NCBI RefSeq assembly: GCF_018343535.1
Contig: NZ_JAGYPF010000002.1
Location: 212,103 to 276,102 of the forward strand
Direction: 5' to 3'
Length of the DNA stretch: 64,000 nucleotides
Source of the DNA: Neobacillus rhizophilus
Lineage (GTDB): Bacteria > Bacillota > Bacilli > Bacillales > Cytobacillaceae
Shown: piece by piece, positions 7,914 to 24,978 of the stretch
Layout: every line of letters begins with the position of its first letter
Numbering within the stretch: the first letter of the stretch is position 1
The notes under the pieces: generated by a model
Database searches by the model: none
What the model was told of the DNA's origin: nothing
What the model saw: the letters and a program-made list of their open reading frames with translations, nothing else
Translations under genes and position numbers: made by a program

Positions 7914-9386
7914 TTGAAGAAGAAAAAAAGAATGATGGCCATTGCGGCCAGCAGTATTTTGGCCATGTCTCTAGTAACTTTCTCTACGAACCTGCACACA
8001 TCTGCCAGCACAAAGGCAGAAAGTAAAAACTATCTGATTGCATTTAATCAGTCATTACCGAAAAACTATCTTTCTGAAGTGAAGAGTGCCGGCGGAGAAG
8101 TAATCAGGGCAGTCCCGGAAATCGGCGCGTTGGAAGTCCGCTCTGCAAACCCTGCTTTCCTTAGCCAGTTTAAATCTAGCGGAAAAATTAGCGCGGCGAA
8201 TGTTGAGAGAACTTATAAACTTGAAAATGGAAATCCGGAAGGGGCGGATGGAAAACCGGTGGATATCACTCCAGATAAGGATGGTACATATTGGAGTTCG
8301 CAGTGGGATATTCGCCATTTAACGAATGAAGGAAAATCGTTTGATGTGGAATCAGGCGGTGTAAAAACGGGGGCCGTCGTTAAACATAATGCCGTTGTAG
8401 GCATCATTGACTCCGGGATTGATGCTGAGCATCCTGATTTGAAAGCGAACTATATGGGCGGTGTGAACTATGTCCCTGAAGGCGGTTATGGTGGAACGGT
8501 TATAAATGAAACCAAAGTGAAAGATACAAACGGGCACGGCACACATGTGGCGGGTTCCATCGCTGGGAATGGATTAGTAAAAGGGGTAGGCCCGAATTTA
8601 GGAATCCGTGCCTACCGTATTTTTGATGCATCCGGCAGTGCACCTACTGCACCGATTGTTGCGGCCATCGTTCAAGCGGCCGATGATGGTGTCGATGTTA
8701 TTAATATGTCACTTGGTGGATTCGACAATTTGAAATATACCTATGAAGGCACTCGTTATTCTGATATCGCGGATATCCTTCTATGGAAGCGCGCCGTTCA
8801 GTACGCTGTTAAGAAAAATGTAACGATCGTCGCTGCTGCAGGGAATGATTCTGTAAATTATGCTGACAAAAAGTCGCTTACTGATTATATGAATGCAAAT
8901 TATGGCGATGAAAATCTTGTTTTTAAAGGGGTAACATTTGAAGTTCCAGGCGGTACTCCTGGCGTCATTACCGTTTCTTCCTCCAACAAGTGGTCAACGG
9001 ATAAGCTGGCATTCTATTCAAACTATGGCAATAGTTTTATTGATGTAGCAGCACCGGGCGGAGATAATGGTCCTGTGTATGATACATCACGTGATTTGGG
9101 GCAACGTGATTTTACTTATCGTGCGCTTTCAACGTGGCCGACTTATTTGCCTAAATATGCTACCATGGTCGATAACAAAGGCTACGCTTACTTACACGGC
9201 ACCTCCATGGCCGCACCAAAGGTCGCTGGTATTGCTGGTGTAATCAAAGCCGCCCATCCGGAATATAAGCCAGCTCAAGTGCAGGCATTGATTGAAAAGA
9301 CTGCCTTGGATTTAGGTAAAAAAGGCCACGATGAGTTATATGGCAAGGGCGAAGCAAACGCATATACAGCATTAACTGGAAAATAA
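7914..9386 (+). CDS. Secreted subtilisin-like serine protease (S8)
   Basis: A 490-residue preproprotein. A Lys-rich start and hydrophobic stretch (AIAASSILAMSLVTFS) form a signal peptide; residues of about 40-110 look like an inhibitor prodomain (NYLIAFNQSLPKNYL). The catalytic triad is visible: Asp166 in IIDSGIDAEHPDL, His208 in NGHGTHVAGSIAG, Ser431 in GTSMAAPKVAG, with oxyanion Asn in AAAGNDS. TTG 7914 is preferred because GGAGG (7901-7905) lies eight bases upstream; the TTG at 7908 is too close. It interrupts the usual ywlE-rpiB adjacency and has its own terminator, so it is probably a lineage-specific insertion. The substrate is unknown. Confidence 0.9.
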   Translation: MKKKKRMMAIAASSILAMSLVTFSTNLHTSASTKAESKNYLIAFNQSLPKNYLSEVKSAGGEVIRAVPEIGALEVRSANPAFLSQFKSSGKISAANVERTYKLENGNPEGADGKPVDITPDKDGTYWSSQWDIRHLTNEGKSFDVESGGVKTGAVVKHNAVVGIIDSGIDAEHPDLKANYMGGVNYVPEGGYGGTVINETKVKDTNGHGTHVAGSIAGNGLVKGVGPNLGIRAYRIFDASGSAPTAPIVAAIVQAADDGVDVINMSLGGFDNLKYTYEGTRYSDIADILLWKRAVQYAVKKNVTIVAAAGNDSVNYADKKSLTDYMNANYGDENLVFKGVTFEVPGGTPGVITVSSSNKWSTDKLAFYSNYGNSFIDVAAPGGDNGPVYDTSRDLGQRDFTYRALSTWPTYLPKYATMVDNKGYAYLHGTSMAAPKVAGIAGVIKAAHPEYKPAQVQALIEKTALDLGKKGHDELYGKGEANAYTALTGK

Positions 9387-9404
9387 AAGATAAACTTCAT
9401 ATTT

Positions 9405-9440
9405 AAAAAAAAGCCTTGCCTATTAGGTAAGGCTTTTTTT
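9405..9440 (+). terminator. Rho-independent terminator after the S8 protease
   Basis: AAAAAGCCTTGCC pairs with GGTAAGGCTTTTTTT around TATTA. Confidence 0.85.
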
Positions 9441-9562
9441 ATGAACAGCTGGCGGTTAAACCGTTTTTTTGCCCGACATATCTGAATAGTATGGCTTTAT
9501 ATTTTTCGCACGGTATGTCAAAATTAAGTACAGATTGATGTTGGAATAGGGGGATTTTTGAG

Positions 9563-10009
9563 ATGAAAGTAGCATTAGCGTCAGACCATGGCGGCATGAA
9601 TATTCGGAAGGAAATTGCCAGCTTGCTGGAGGAATTAAAGATTGAGTATGTGGATTTTGGCTGTGAATGTGCGTCGTCTGTTGATTATCCGGATTATGCG
9701 CTTCCGGTTGCGGAAAAGGTAGCAAGCGGCGAGTTTGACCGCGGGATTTTAATTTGCGGGACAGGCATCGGCATGAGCATTGCCGCCAATAAAGTGAAGG
9801 GTGTCCGCTGTGCACTTGTGCACGATACTTTTAGTGCAAAAGCAACACGTGCCCACAATGACAGCAATATCTTGGCGATGGGCGAACGCGTCATCGGTCC
9901 TGGACTGGCCCGTGATATTGCCCAAATATGGCTGACTGGCGAATTCGAAGGCGGACGTCACGCCAACCGTGTCGGTAAAATCACGGATTATGAGGAGAAA
10001 CACCAATAG
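9563..10009 (+). CDS. rpiB: Ribose-5-phosphate isomerase B
   Basis: Interconverts ribose 5-phosphate and ribulose 5-phosphate in the pentose phosphate pathway. The 148-residue protein shows the RpiB/LacAB signature: ALASDHGG at the N-terminus, DYPDYA, and the GILICGTGIGMSIAANK loop whose Cys is the catalytic base, followed by HDTFSAKATRAHNDSNILAMG. AGGGGGA precedes the ATG by eight bases. Corresponds to ywlF in B. subtilis by both sequence and position. Confidence 0.96.
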   Translation: MKVALASDHGGMNIRKEIASLLEELKIEYVDFGCECASSVDYPDYALPVAEKVASGEFDRGILICGTGIGMSIAANKVKGVRCALVHDTFSAKATRAHNDSNILAMGERVIGPGLARDIAQIWLTGEFEGGRHANRVGKITDYEEKHQ

Positions 10010-10123
10010 GTACCAGGTCGGATTAAGTGGCGAAGTGGCTGGGGCAAGATCCCCCAATAGAGTAAAACATTAAAGTGGCGGGGATAGGTCCCTTGGAACA
10101 TGAATGATGGGAGGTCAAAGGGT

Positions 10124-10690
10124 ATGATTAAGCAATGGACGAACGAACTTGAAGCAATTTTAACGGAATTTAAGGAGCAGGCATCCTTGAGGCCGGGGCA
10201 GCTTCTCGTGATCGGCTGCAGCACAAGCGAGGTTATTGGCGAGCGCATCGGAACGGCCGGAACGATTGAAGTAGCCGAAATGATTTTTCGCCAAATGCAA
10301 AAATTCCAAACAGAAACCGGAGTTCACCTAGCCTTTCAATGCTGCGAGCACTTGAACCGGGCAATCGTGGTGGAACGGTCGGTTGCCTTCGTGCGAGGCT
10401 TCGAAGAGGTTTCGGTCGTCCCAGTCCGGAAGGCAGGCGGAGCGATGGCAACATTTGCTTTTGAAAAAATGAACGACGCCGTAGTGGTCGAGTTTGTAAA
10501 GGCGGAGGCAGGCATTGACATTGGCAGCACCCTTATCGGCATGCACCTGAAACATGTTGCCGTCCCCGTCCGTGTTAAACAGAAATTCTTGGGACATGCC
10601 CATGTGACGCTGGCTAAAACAAGACCAAAACTTATCGGCGGGGCCCGCGCGGTTTACGAACAGACCGACGCTAATTCGAGCTGCAGTTAG
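10124..10690 (+). CDS. ywlG: TIGR01440 / DUF436 family protein YwlG
   Basis: A 188-residue soluble protein of unknown function in the conserved rpiB-ywlG-glyA order. Family features seen are [19 protein letters not shown] near the N-terminus, CCEHLNRA with two adjacent cysteines, a Gly/Ala-rich turn ([12 protein letters not shown]) and a C-terminal [21 protein letters not shown] 10124 is preferred over upstream ATG 10100 because GGGAGG lies nine bases before it. Conserved Cys and Glu residues hint at a metal or thiol chemistry, but that is inference. Confidence 0.88.
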   Translation: MIKQWTNELEAILTEFKEQASLRPGQLLVIGCSTSEVIGERIGTAGTIEVAEMIFRQMQKFQTETGVHLAFQCCEHLNRAIVVERSVAFVRGFEEVSVVPVRKAGGAMATFAFEKMNDAVVVEFVKAEAGIDIGSTLIGMHLKHVAVPVRVKQKFLGHAHVTLAKTRPKLIGGARAVYEQTDANSSCS

Positions 10691-10697
10691 GAACCTC

Positions 10698-10755
10698 AAA
10701 AACACGAACATTTATAGGCTTGATTATCGTATTTGTTATACGAAACACGAACAAT
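10698..10755. promoter_or_regulatory. Candidate PurR operator (paired PurBox-like sites) of glyA
   Basis: AAAAACACGAACATTTA (10698-10714) and AAACACGAACAAT (10743-10755) both match the CGAACAWT core of Bacillus PurBoxes, with a TCGTAT/ATACGA inverted repeat between them. They lie just upstream of the glyA promoter. glyA is a PurR target in B. subtilis. In classical sites the two boxes are inverted; here the clear cores are direct repeats, so this is a candidate only. Confidence 0.5.
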
Positions 10756-10783
10756 AAAAATGTTAAAAATAGAATCTTACGTG

Positions 10784-10811
10784 TTTACATAACCAAAAAA
10801 CATGTTACAAT
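10784..10811 (+). promoter_or_regulatory. SigA promoter of glyA
   Basis: TTTACA (10784-10789), 16 bases, TACAAT (10806-10811), with TG one base before the -10 (extended -10). Confidence 0.65.
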
Positions 10812-10863
10812 AAAGAGGGAATTTTCTAACGTTTTTTTATTTACATATGAGGGGGAATGAATC

Positions 10864-12905
<2,042 letters not shown>

Positions 12906-12911
12906 TTCTTA

Positions 12912-13965
12912 AAAATTACCTGAGCCAGGCGCTGAACGCCTGGCTTTTTGTGTGGAATTCCGCGTGAAAAAGGGGGGTGGAAAGTAAAATAGGGATATTG
13001 GAAAGTATTTTGCCAAAAATGGATAGTAAAATGATAAAAGTGGAAAGTATTCGTTCCAATTTGGATAGTAAATGCCCCAATTCGGAAAGTATATCCAAAT
13101 AAATGGTAACTCTTCAAAAAAGGTAATTGAAAAGTTACCTGTTCCAGGCTGAATGCCTGGCTTTTTGTGTGGAATTTCGCGTGAGGGGTGGAAAGTAAAA
13201 TAGGGATATTGGAAAGTATTTCGCCAAAAAGTGTAAGTAAAACGCTCAAAGTGGAAAGTATCCGATCCAATTCGGATAGTAAATGCCCCAATTCGGAAAG
13301 TATATCCAAATAAATGGAAACTCCTAGAAAAAGGTAATTGAAAAGTTACCTGAGCCAGGCTGAACGCCTGGCTTTTTGTGTGGAATTCCGCGTGAAAAAT
13401 GACGTTGGAAAGTAAAATAGGGATATTGGAAAGTATTTCGCAAAAAGTGTAAGTAAAACGCTTAAAGTGGAAAGTATCCGTTCCAATTTGGATAGTAAAT
13501 GCCCCAATTCGGAAAGTAAATCCAAATAAATGGTAACTCTTCAAAAAAGGTAATTGAAAAGTTACCTGTTCCAGGCTGAATGCCTGGCTTTTTGTGTGGA
13601 ATTCCGCGTGAAAAATGACGTTGGAAAGTAAAATAGGGATTTTGGGAAGTATTTTGCCAAAAATGGATAGTAAAATGATAAAAGTGGAAAGTATTCGTTC
13701 CAATTTGGAAAGTAATAGCCTCAAATCAGAAAGTATATCCAAATAAATGGGGAATTTTCAAAAGAGGTCATTAAAAATTACTTGAGCCAGGCTGTACGCC
13801 TGGCTTTATCTGTGGAATTCCGCGTGAAAAAGGGGGGTGGAAAGTAAAATAGGGATATTAGAAAGTATTTCGCCAAAAAGTGTAAGTAAAATGATAAAAG
13901 TGGAAAGTATCCGACCTAATTAGGAAAGTAAACCAAAAAATCGGAAAGTAAATCCAAAAATTGTA
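12912..13965. repeat. Five tandem ~215-bp modules, each a hairpin plus a 21-bp phased GGAAAGTA array
   Basis: The CCAGGC of successive hairpins starts at 12926, 13144, 13355, 13571 and 13787 (steps of 218, 211, 216 and 216). Inside each module words of the form GGAAAGTA or GGATAGTA recur; in the second module their AAGTA/TAGTA cores begin at 13193, 13214, 13235, 13256, 13277 and 13298, exactly 21 bases apart. The minus strand has long open frames (up to 277 codons) because 21 is a multiple of three, but there is no ribosome binding site or codon pattern, so I do not call them genes. The region fills the upp-to-protease gap. Confidence 0.9.
12923..12950 (+). terminator. Rho-independent terminator after upp
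   Basis: GCCAGGCG pairs with CGCCTGGC around CTGAA, followed by TTTTTG. The same hairpin recurs in every downstream module copy. Confidence 0.85.
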
Positions 13966-14058
13966 AATACGCAACAAAAATAACGAGCCATAATCCAAGT
14001 CGACCTGCATACTTTCCCCTCCTAAAGAAAACGATATGGAAAAAAGGGGGATTTTCAC

Positions 14059-16383
14059 ATGAAATTGGTACTGGCAATGCTTCTTGCGCTCGGAACTGTA
14101 AATATTGGGACCACCGGCATCCCGACCAAAATCCTAATTCATCCCCCAATCCAAAAATCAATAAAGGATACTGTCGCCATCGTCATGCTTGACCATCCGA
14201 AAACAGAACAGGAAATCAAGCAGCTGCTCGCGCCCTATAAAGACATCAAGCTGCGCCGCGTATACCAGAAGGCCATTGACGGTTTCTCGATTCAAGGGCC
14301 GCCAAGTGCAATCGCCCGTTTAGAGGCACAGACCCAGAACCGCCAGCAAACTCAAATCCAACATGTCTCCCCGGTTACAGAGTATCGGGTCGAGACCGAG
14401 GAAAGTGTGAAAATCATTGGCGGCGAGGAGGCACGCGGCTTTTTTTCAAAAAGGAATGAACGGCTGACTGGCCGCGGCGTCACGGTCGGGGTAATCGATA
14501 CCGGGGTGGATTACACCCATCCGGATCTCGCCCGGAATTATGCGGGCGGCCATGACCTTGTCGATAACGACCAAGACCCAATGGAAACTCTCATGCAAGG
14601 CAGAGCGACCATCCACGGCACCCATGTCGCTGGCATTATTGCCGCCAATGGAAAAATTAAAGGCGTGGCCCCGGAGGCAAAAATCGTTGCGTACCGCGCA
14701 CTTGGTCCAGGCGGCGGGGGGACGACGGAGCAGGTGCTGGCCGCGATTGACCAGGCCATCAAGGACAAGGTCGACATCATGAACCTTTCGCTTGGCAACA
14801 GCATTAACGGTCCCGACCTGCCGATCAGCCAGGCGCTTGACCGTGCTGTTGAGAATGGGATCGTCGCGGTCGCGGCATCGGGGAATTCCGGACCGAATGT
14901 GTGGACGGTCGGTTCTCCTGGAACATCCGCGAAGGCGATTTCAGTTGGAGCCTCGACGCCGACAATGGAAATCCCTCAGCTTTTAATAGAAGGAATGCAA
15001 AATCTGCTTCGGGTCCAGCCGATGGAGGGGTCGGGGGATTGGTCACTTGACCGGACGCTTCCAATCGTCGACGGCGGCATCGGCCAACCGAACGAACTCG
15101 AGAACGTTCAGGGGAAAATCGTTCTAATGAAGCGCGGCGAATTGACTTTTTCGGAAAAAGCAAAAAATGCCCATGAAGCGGGGGCCAAGGCGGTGGTGGT
15201 CGCTAACAATCTTAAGGGCACCTTCATCGGCAATCTCGATGCGCCGGCTGCAATACCGATTGGGTCGATTACCAAAAGCGAGGGTGAATTTTTACGAAAA
15301 AAATTAAAAAACACCAGCTTGACGGCAAGACTCAAAGTAAACGAGGAAATTGACCAGCTCGCCGATTTCAGTTCCAGAGGGCCCGTCACGGATACATGGG
15401 ATATCAAACCGGACCTTGTCGCCCCAGGGGTGGCCATCAATTCGACAATTCCCGGCGGCTACTTAAGCCTGCAGGGGACGAGCATGGCAGCACCGCATGT
15501 GGCCGGCGCCTGCGCACTGATCAAGCAGGCCCACCCGGACTGGACACCGGAGCAGATTAAAGCGGCGTTGATGAATACCGCCAAACCGCTGACAAAGGAA
15601 CCTGGAGAGCCAAGCAGCACGAGCCTGGGAGAAACAACCCGCAAACCAATCCGAATTGATCCAATCGGCGGCATCAACAAAGGTAAAACCCAACTTACCC
15701 CTGGACCCTATTATCGTACGTACGAGCAGGGGGCCGGCCGCATCCAGGTGGATGATGCGATCCAGACGGAATCGCTGGTCATGCCGGGCAGCATTCGGTT
15801 CGGAAAGTTTAGCAGCCTGAAAAATGTTCATAAAGCCCAATTAAAAGTCGAAAATATCAGCGCCAAACCGCGACGCTACACGTTTGACATTCCACAGCAC
15901 ATCGACGGCCTGGAGTGGCGCTTCCCGCTAGCTTTCACATTGGATCCAGAGGAGTCACGCGACATTATCGTGGAGCTTGCCGTCGACCCGCAGATTTTTA
16001 AAGGGAAAATTCACGATGGCTTTCTAACCTTGCATGCCGGGAGCCAGTCCATCCATATACCGTTTTTGTATGTTCTCGAGGAGCCGGGCTACCCAAGGGT
16101 TATGGGCTTTGATTTTGCAGAAGGAGATGAGCCGGGTACTTACCAGTACGAGGTCTACGTCCCGGGGGGAGCGGAGGAGTTTGGAATCGCCCTATTCAAC
16201 CCTGACGATTACCGCTTTGTCGGCTTTCTCGACACAAGCACCGATGTAAAGAAGGGACTGATCCGTAAATCCTTCAAAGCTGAAGACCTCCCATTCGAAG
16301 GCACCTACCGCGCCAAAGTCTTCGCCAAAAAGGCCGGCAAAGAGGATTTTATTGAAACGATGATTTCAATTTATAAAAATTAA
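14059..16383 (+). CDS. Vpr-like secreted subtilase with PA domain
   Basis: A 774-residue extracellular serine protease of the minor protease Vpr type. A short signal peptide is followed by an inhibitor-like prodomain (AIVMLDHPKTEQEIKQLL). The catalytic triad is Asp147 (VIDTGVDYTHPDL), His186 (HGTHVAGIIAANG) and Ser475 (GTSMAAPHVAG), with Asn in AASGNSGPN. A PA insert lies between His and Ser (KIVLMKRGELTFSEKAKNA). About 270 residues follow the catalytic domain and resemble the beta-sandwich tail of Vpr proteins. AAGGGGG lies eight bases before ATG 14059. It sits alone between the repeat island and the atp operon. Confidence 0.92.
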   Translation: MKLVLAMLLALGTVNIGTTGIPTKILIHPPIQKSIKDTVAIVMLDHPKTEQEIKQLLAPYKDIKLRRVYQKAIDGFSIQGPPSAIARLEAQTQNRQQTQIQHVSPVTEYRVETEESVKIIGGEEARGFFSKRNERLTGRGVTVGVIDTGVDYTHPDLARNYAGGHDLVDNDQDPMETLMQGRATIHGTHVAGIIAANGKIKGVAPEAKIVAYRALGPGGGGTTEQVLAAIDQAIKDKVDIMNLSLGNSINGPDLPISQALDRAVENGIVAVAASGNSGPNVWTVGSPGTSAKAISVGASTPTMEIPQLLIEGMQNLLRVQPMEGSGDWSLDRTLPIVDGGIGQPNELENVQGKIVLMKRGELTFSEKAKNAHEAGAKAVVVANNLKGTFIGNLDAPAAIPIGSITKSEGEFLRKKLKNTSLTARLKVNEEIDQLADFSSRGPVTDTWDIKPDLVAPGVAINSTIPGGYLSLQGTSMAAPHVAGACALIKQAHPDWTPEQIKAALMNTAKPLTKEPGEPSSTSLGETTRKPIRIDPIGGINKGKTQLTPGPYYRTYEQGAGRIQVDDAIQTESLVMPGSIRFGKFSSLKNVHKAQLKVENISAKPRRYTFDIPQHIDGLEWRFPLAFTLDPEESRDIIVELAVDPQIFKGKIHDGFLTLHAGSQSIHIPFLYVLEEPGYPRVMGFDFAEGDEPGTYQYEVYVPGGAEEFGIALFNPDDYRFVGFLDTSTDVKKGLIRKSFKAEDLPFEGTYRAKVFAKKAGKEDFIETMISIYKN

Positions 16384-16600
16384 GACAAAAAATTGGGGCG
16401 GCAATCGAGGTGAGAATGCTGCCCGTTATTCCACTTAACCTTTGAGAAATTTTTTAAAAAGTCAGAATCAAATGTTCACAAAATGGACACAAAATAGCCA
16501 AAAAAACTTCAAAAATTACAATACAATAAGAGTGTTAACTTTCACTTCCAAATCGCAAAAAAATTGGGAAATTGTTTGTGGAATAATTCACGTAAATTCA

Positions 16601-16629
16601 TTGACAATGCATGGTGCCTATTGTATGCT
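16601..16629 (+). promoter_or_regulatory. SigA promoter P1 of the ATP synthase operon
   Basis: TTGACA (16601-16606), 17 bases, TATGCT (16624-16629). The 360-base gap between the protease and atp holds two promoters and no supported gene. Confidence 0.75.
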
Positions 16630-16670
16630 AACAAAGGGTGTGGATGGTAGGGTTTTCATCGAAATTTAAT

Positions 16671-16699
16671 TTGACAAAATCCCTCGCATGATTTATCAT
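16671..16699 (+). promoter_or_regulatory. SigA promoter P2 of the ATP synthase operon
   Basis: TTGACA (16671-16676), 17 bases, TATCAT (16694-16699), about 50 bases before the first start codon. Confidence 0.75.
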
Positions 16700-16747
16700 A
16701 ATCACCTTTTTGTTTTTCATTCTCTAGACAGTGAGGATGATTTTATT

Positions 16748-16969
16748 ATGCAAAAGAACCGCAATCCTTTTCAAGCCATGGCTTTAATGTCTGCTATTGT
16801 TTCCCAGCTGGTCGGCTCCATCCTTATTGGCATTTTTGCCGGAAGATGGCTGGACGAAAAGTGGGGTACAGAACCAATATTCTTAATAATCGGACTGCTC
16901 CTGGGTCTTGCGGCAGGGGTTTATTCTATGCTTGTCTCAATCCGCCATTTCTATTCAGGAGATAAATAA
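16748..16969 (+). CDS. AtpZ/AtpI-family ATP synthase accessory membrane protein
   Basis: A 73-residue protein with two hydrophobic segments (MALMSAIVSQLVGSILIGIF and IFLIIGLLLGLAAGVYSML) separated by GRWLDEKWGTEP, the layout of the small AtpZ/AtpI family encoded just before the F1Fo genes. These proteins are thought to help rotor-ring assembly or Mg/Ca handling. ATG 16748 is preferred since GAGGA lies ten bases upstream; upstream in-frame starts would enter the promoter. Two bases separate it from the next gene. Confidence 0.8.
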   Translation: MQKNRNPFQAMALMSAIVSQLVGSILIGIFAGRWLDEKWGTEPIFLIIGLLLGLAAGVYSMLVSIRHFYSGDK

Positions 16970-16971
16970 CA

Positions 16972-17346
16972 ATGCCAGATTTCAGAGAAATGTACAACAG
17001 GCAGAGAAAATGGATGTTTTACTTGTTGTCCATCTATGTTCTTGGCTGGGGCTTCACTACATACAAAACGGCTTTCCTTGGGTTGATCCTTGGGACATGC
17101 TTTAGCTTCATTATGCTTTGGATGTTAGTGAGAAAAACAGAGAAATTCGACAAAGCCGTCTCGGCAGGAAAAAAGGTCAAATCATTGGGCTCGCTGCAAA
17201 GAATGGCGATCGCAGCAATTGCGGTAATGATTGCGTTAGAATACCCTGATTATTTTCAAATAGTCAGTGTTGTTTTGGGACTAATGACATCCTATATTGT
17301 CATTATGATAGATTATTTTTATCATGCTCTGCATGCTCAAAAGTGA
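16972..17346 (+). CDS. atpI: ATP synthase protein I
   Basis: A 124-residue membrane protein with four hydrophobic segments and a basic central loop (RKTEKFDKAVSAGKKVKS), in the standard position before atpB. AtpI helps assemble the c-ring. Sequence conservation in this family is low, so the call rests mainly on size, topology and position. Confidence 0.85.
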   Translation: MPDFREMYNRQRKWMFYLLSIYVLGWGFTTYKTAFLGLILGTCFSFIMLWMLVRKTEKFDKAVSAGKKVKSLGSLQRMAIAAIAVMIALEYPDYFQIVSVVLGLMTSYIVIMIDYFYHALHAQK

Positions 17347-17361
17347 AGGGAAGCGAGGTGA

Positions 17362-18350
<989 letters not shown>

Positions 18351-18366
18351 AATTAAAAAACTCCAG

Positions 18367-18398
18367 ATGGCGAAGAGACATTCATCTAACTTCGCCAT
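18367..18398 (+). other. Intercistronic hairpin between atpE and atpF
   Basis: ATGGCGAAG pairs perfectly with CTTCGCCAT across a 14-base loop, with no T-run after it. A stabilising or processing role that raises c-subunit yield relative to the other subunits is plausible but inferred. Confidence 0.6.
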
Positions 18399-18431
18399 TC
18401 ATTTATGTTCGTTTATGCATTTCTAGTGTGA

Positions 18432-19522
<1,091 letters not shown>

Positions 19523-19526
19523 AACG

Positions 19527-19674
19527 AAAAGCGGAAGCGACCGTTTAGTGGCGTATGGCCTGGAGCGCTTCGACTGAGATAAAGGAAACACGAAGAGCGA
19601 TAGCGCATTCGTGCTTGACTTATCGTAGGGAGAAGAGCGAAGGACACTAGCCGCTGGGAGCTGGAGCTGGACAA
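19527..19674. repeat. Dispersed element with AAGCGGAAGCG / GCTGGAGCTGGACAA ends, copy 1
   Basis: About 148 bp between atpH and atpA. It starts AAAAGCGGAAGCGACC and ends GAGCTGGAGCTGGACAA; the middle is GC-rich and imperfectly palindromic. The copy at 22191-22314 shares the ends. I recall this element type from many Bacillaceae genomes but not its formal name. No coding potential. Confidence 0.75.
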
Positions 19675-19686
19675 TTCTCAAAGTAA

Positions 19687-21237
<1,551 letters not shown>

Positions 21238-21257
21238 GGTCTAGCAATATGAACGGC

Positions 21258-21294
21258 GGCGATGGTTTCGGACCCGGTGTCTTTAGCCATCGCC
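21258..21294 (+). other. Hairpin between atpA and atpG
   Basis: GGCGATGG (21258-21265) pairs perfectly with CCATCGCC (21287-21294), 21-base loop, no T-run. Possibly an mRNA processing or stability element. Confidence 0.5.
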
Positions 21295-21297
21295 TGA

Positions 21298-22185
<888 letters not shown>

Positions 22186-22190
22186 AAAGA

Positions 22191-22314
22191 AAAGCGGAAG
22201 CGCCTTGCACAGGGGCGACAGGCATAAGTCGAGCCGGCGAGAAGGCTGCTCTTTAGCCTTCTTGACGGATTGGCTTATGACCCCGAGCCCCTAGGCGCTG
22301 CAGCTAGACAACAA
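22191..22314. repeat. Dispersed element with AAGCGGAAGCG / GCTGCAGCTAGACAA ends, copy 2
   Basis: About 124 bp between atpG and atpD, starting AAAGCGGAAGCGCC. Inverted GC-rich segments (GCGCC near the left, GGCGC near the right, and GAAGGCT/AGCCTTC in the middle) would give a long branched hairpin. Related to copy 1 at 19527-19674, mainly at the ends. Confidence 0.75.
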
Positions 22315-22321
22315 TAAGTTT

Positions 22322-22334
22322 GGTGCCTGACACC
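22322..22334. repeat. GGTGCCTGACACC palindromic repeat
   Basis: Imperfect 13-base palindrome; the same sequence in reverse complement (GGTGTCAGGCACC) occurs at 29338-29350 and 30726-30738 between nuo genes and at 6220-6232 inside ywlC. It directly follows the dispersed element before atpD. Confidence 0.7.
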
Positions 22335-22366
22335 AATTTGATAGTTTTTTGCAAAGAGTAAGTTAG

Positions 22367-23800
<1,434 letters not shown>

Positions 23801-23818
23801 CCTTTCAGGGAGGGGTAA

Positions 23819-24229
<411 letters not shown>

Positions 24230-24289
24230 TTTATAATACCGGTTGTAAAATACGGTTCTCGTACTTATATGTAAATACAATGAATCCAA

Positions 24290-24336
24290 CCCCTTTGGCC
24301 GGCCTTAGATGCCGGTCGGAGGGGTTTTTATTTTTG
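24290..24336 (+). terminator. Rho-independent terminator of the atp operon
   Basis: CCCCTTTGGCCGGC pairs with GCCGGTCGGAGGGG around a short loop and is followed by TTTTTATTTTT. Confidence 0.9.
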
Positions 24337-24351
24337 TTGGGGGTTACGGAT

Positions 24352-24380
24352 TGAGGCATGGGGACGGTTCTTATGCATCA
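24352..24380. repeat. GGGACGGTTC dispersed repeat, half copy
   Basis: TGAGGCATGGGGACGGTTCT then TATGCATCA. It lies 29 bases upstream of a 21-bp phased array, as also at 368 and 805. Confidence 0.75.
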
Positions 24381-24408
24381 AAAGAATATGGTGAGTTTTG
24401 TGAAGAGG

Positions 24409-24519
24409 AAAGTAAATTGATTGAATTGGAAAGTAAACTGATATAAATGGAAAGTAAATGGCCCAATCAGGAAAGTAAATATCTAAAAAGTGAAAGTAAG
24501 TACTCAAAAGCGGAAAGTA
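24409..24519. repeat. 21-bp phased array, family A (GGAAAGTA)
   Basis: AAAGTA words start at 24409, 24430, 24451, 24472, 24493 and 24514, all 21 bases apart, mostly preceded by GG. It has no attached GCCAGGC hairpin, unlike the copies after upp. The rest of the gap to 24896 is AT-rich and shows no supported gene. Confidence 0.85.
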
Positions 24520-24896
24520 TTTTAAATTAACTGGAAATTTCCCGCTATAAAAGTCTGCTTTCCAAGCTAAAATGAATGAATTTTGATTTTAGGAATATGA
24601 ATGTATTGAGCGGGAAGTACAAACTGCGGAGCCAGGACGAATTTTTATGTGAAATACCAATCAAAAAGCAATTTTTCAAAAAGGTTTGGGTTAAAAATGA
24701 CAAACCTCACTGACATGGGCGGGATTTTGGTTTTAAATAGGGGTAGTTGTCGAATCGAGAGGCATTGTGGGTGATAAAGAGGACCAAGTACCCAGAAAAT
24801 TACTCAATAGAATACTTTTTTAAAGAGCTATTTTTAGGTATCCTAATTTTGGAAATTGAGTTTGTGAATAGATTTCCAAATTAAAGGATTGGCTTG

Positions 24897-24925
24897 TCGA
24901 CATGGGTTTGTAACAATGCTATAAT
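24897..24925 (+). promoter_or_regulatory. SigA promoter of the nuo operon
   Basis: TCGACA (24897-24902), 17 bases, TATAAT (24920-24925) with TG one base before the -10. Confidence 0.75.
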
Positions 24926-24978
24926 GAATTCGGTTACAATCTAATTAATGAAAATTTACAACATTGGAGGGGATAGGC

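Noticed and set aside
16442..16669. 75-codon frame upstream of the atp operon
   Set aside because: Starts with TTG, has no ribosome binding site and covers both atp promoters.
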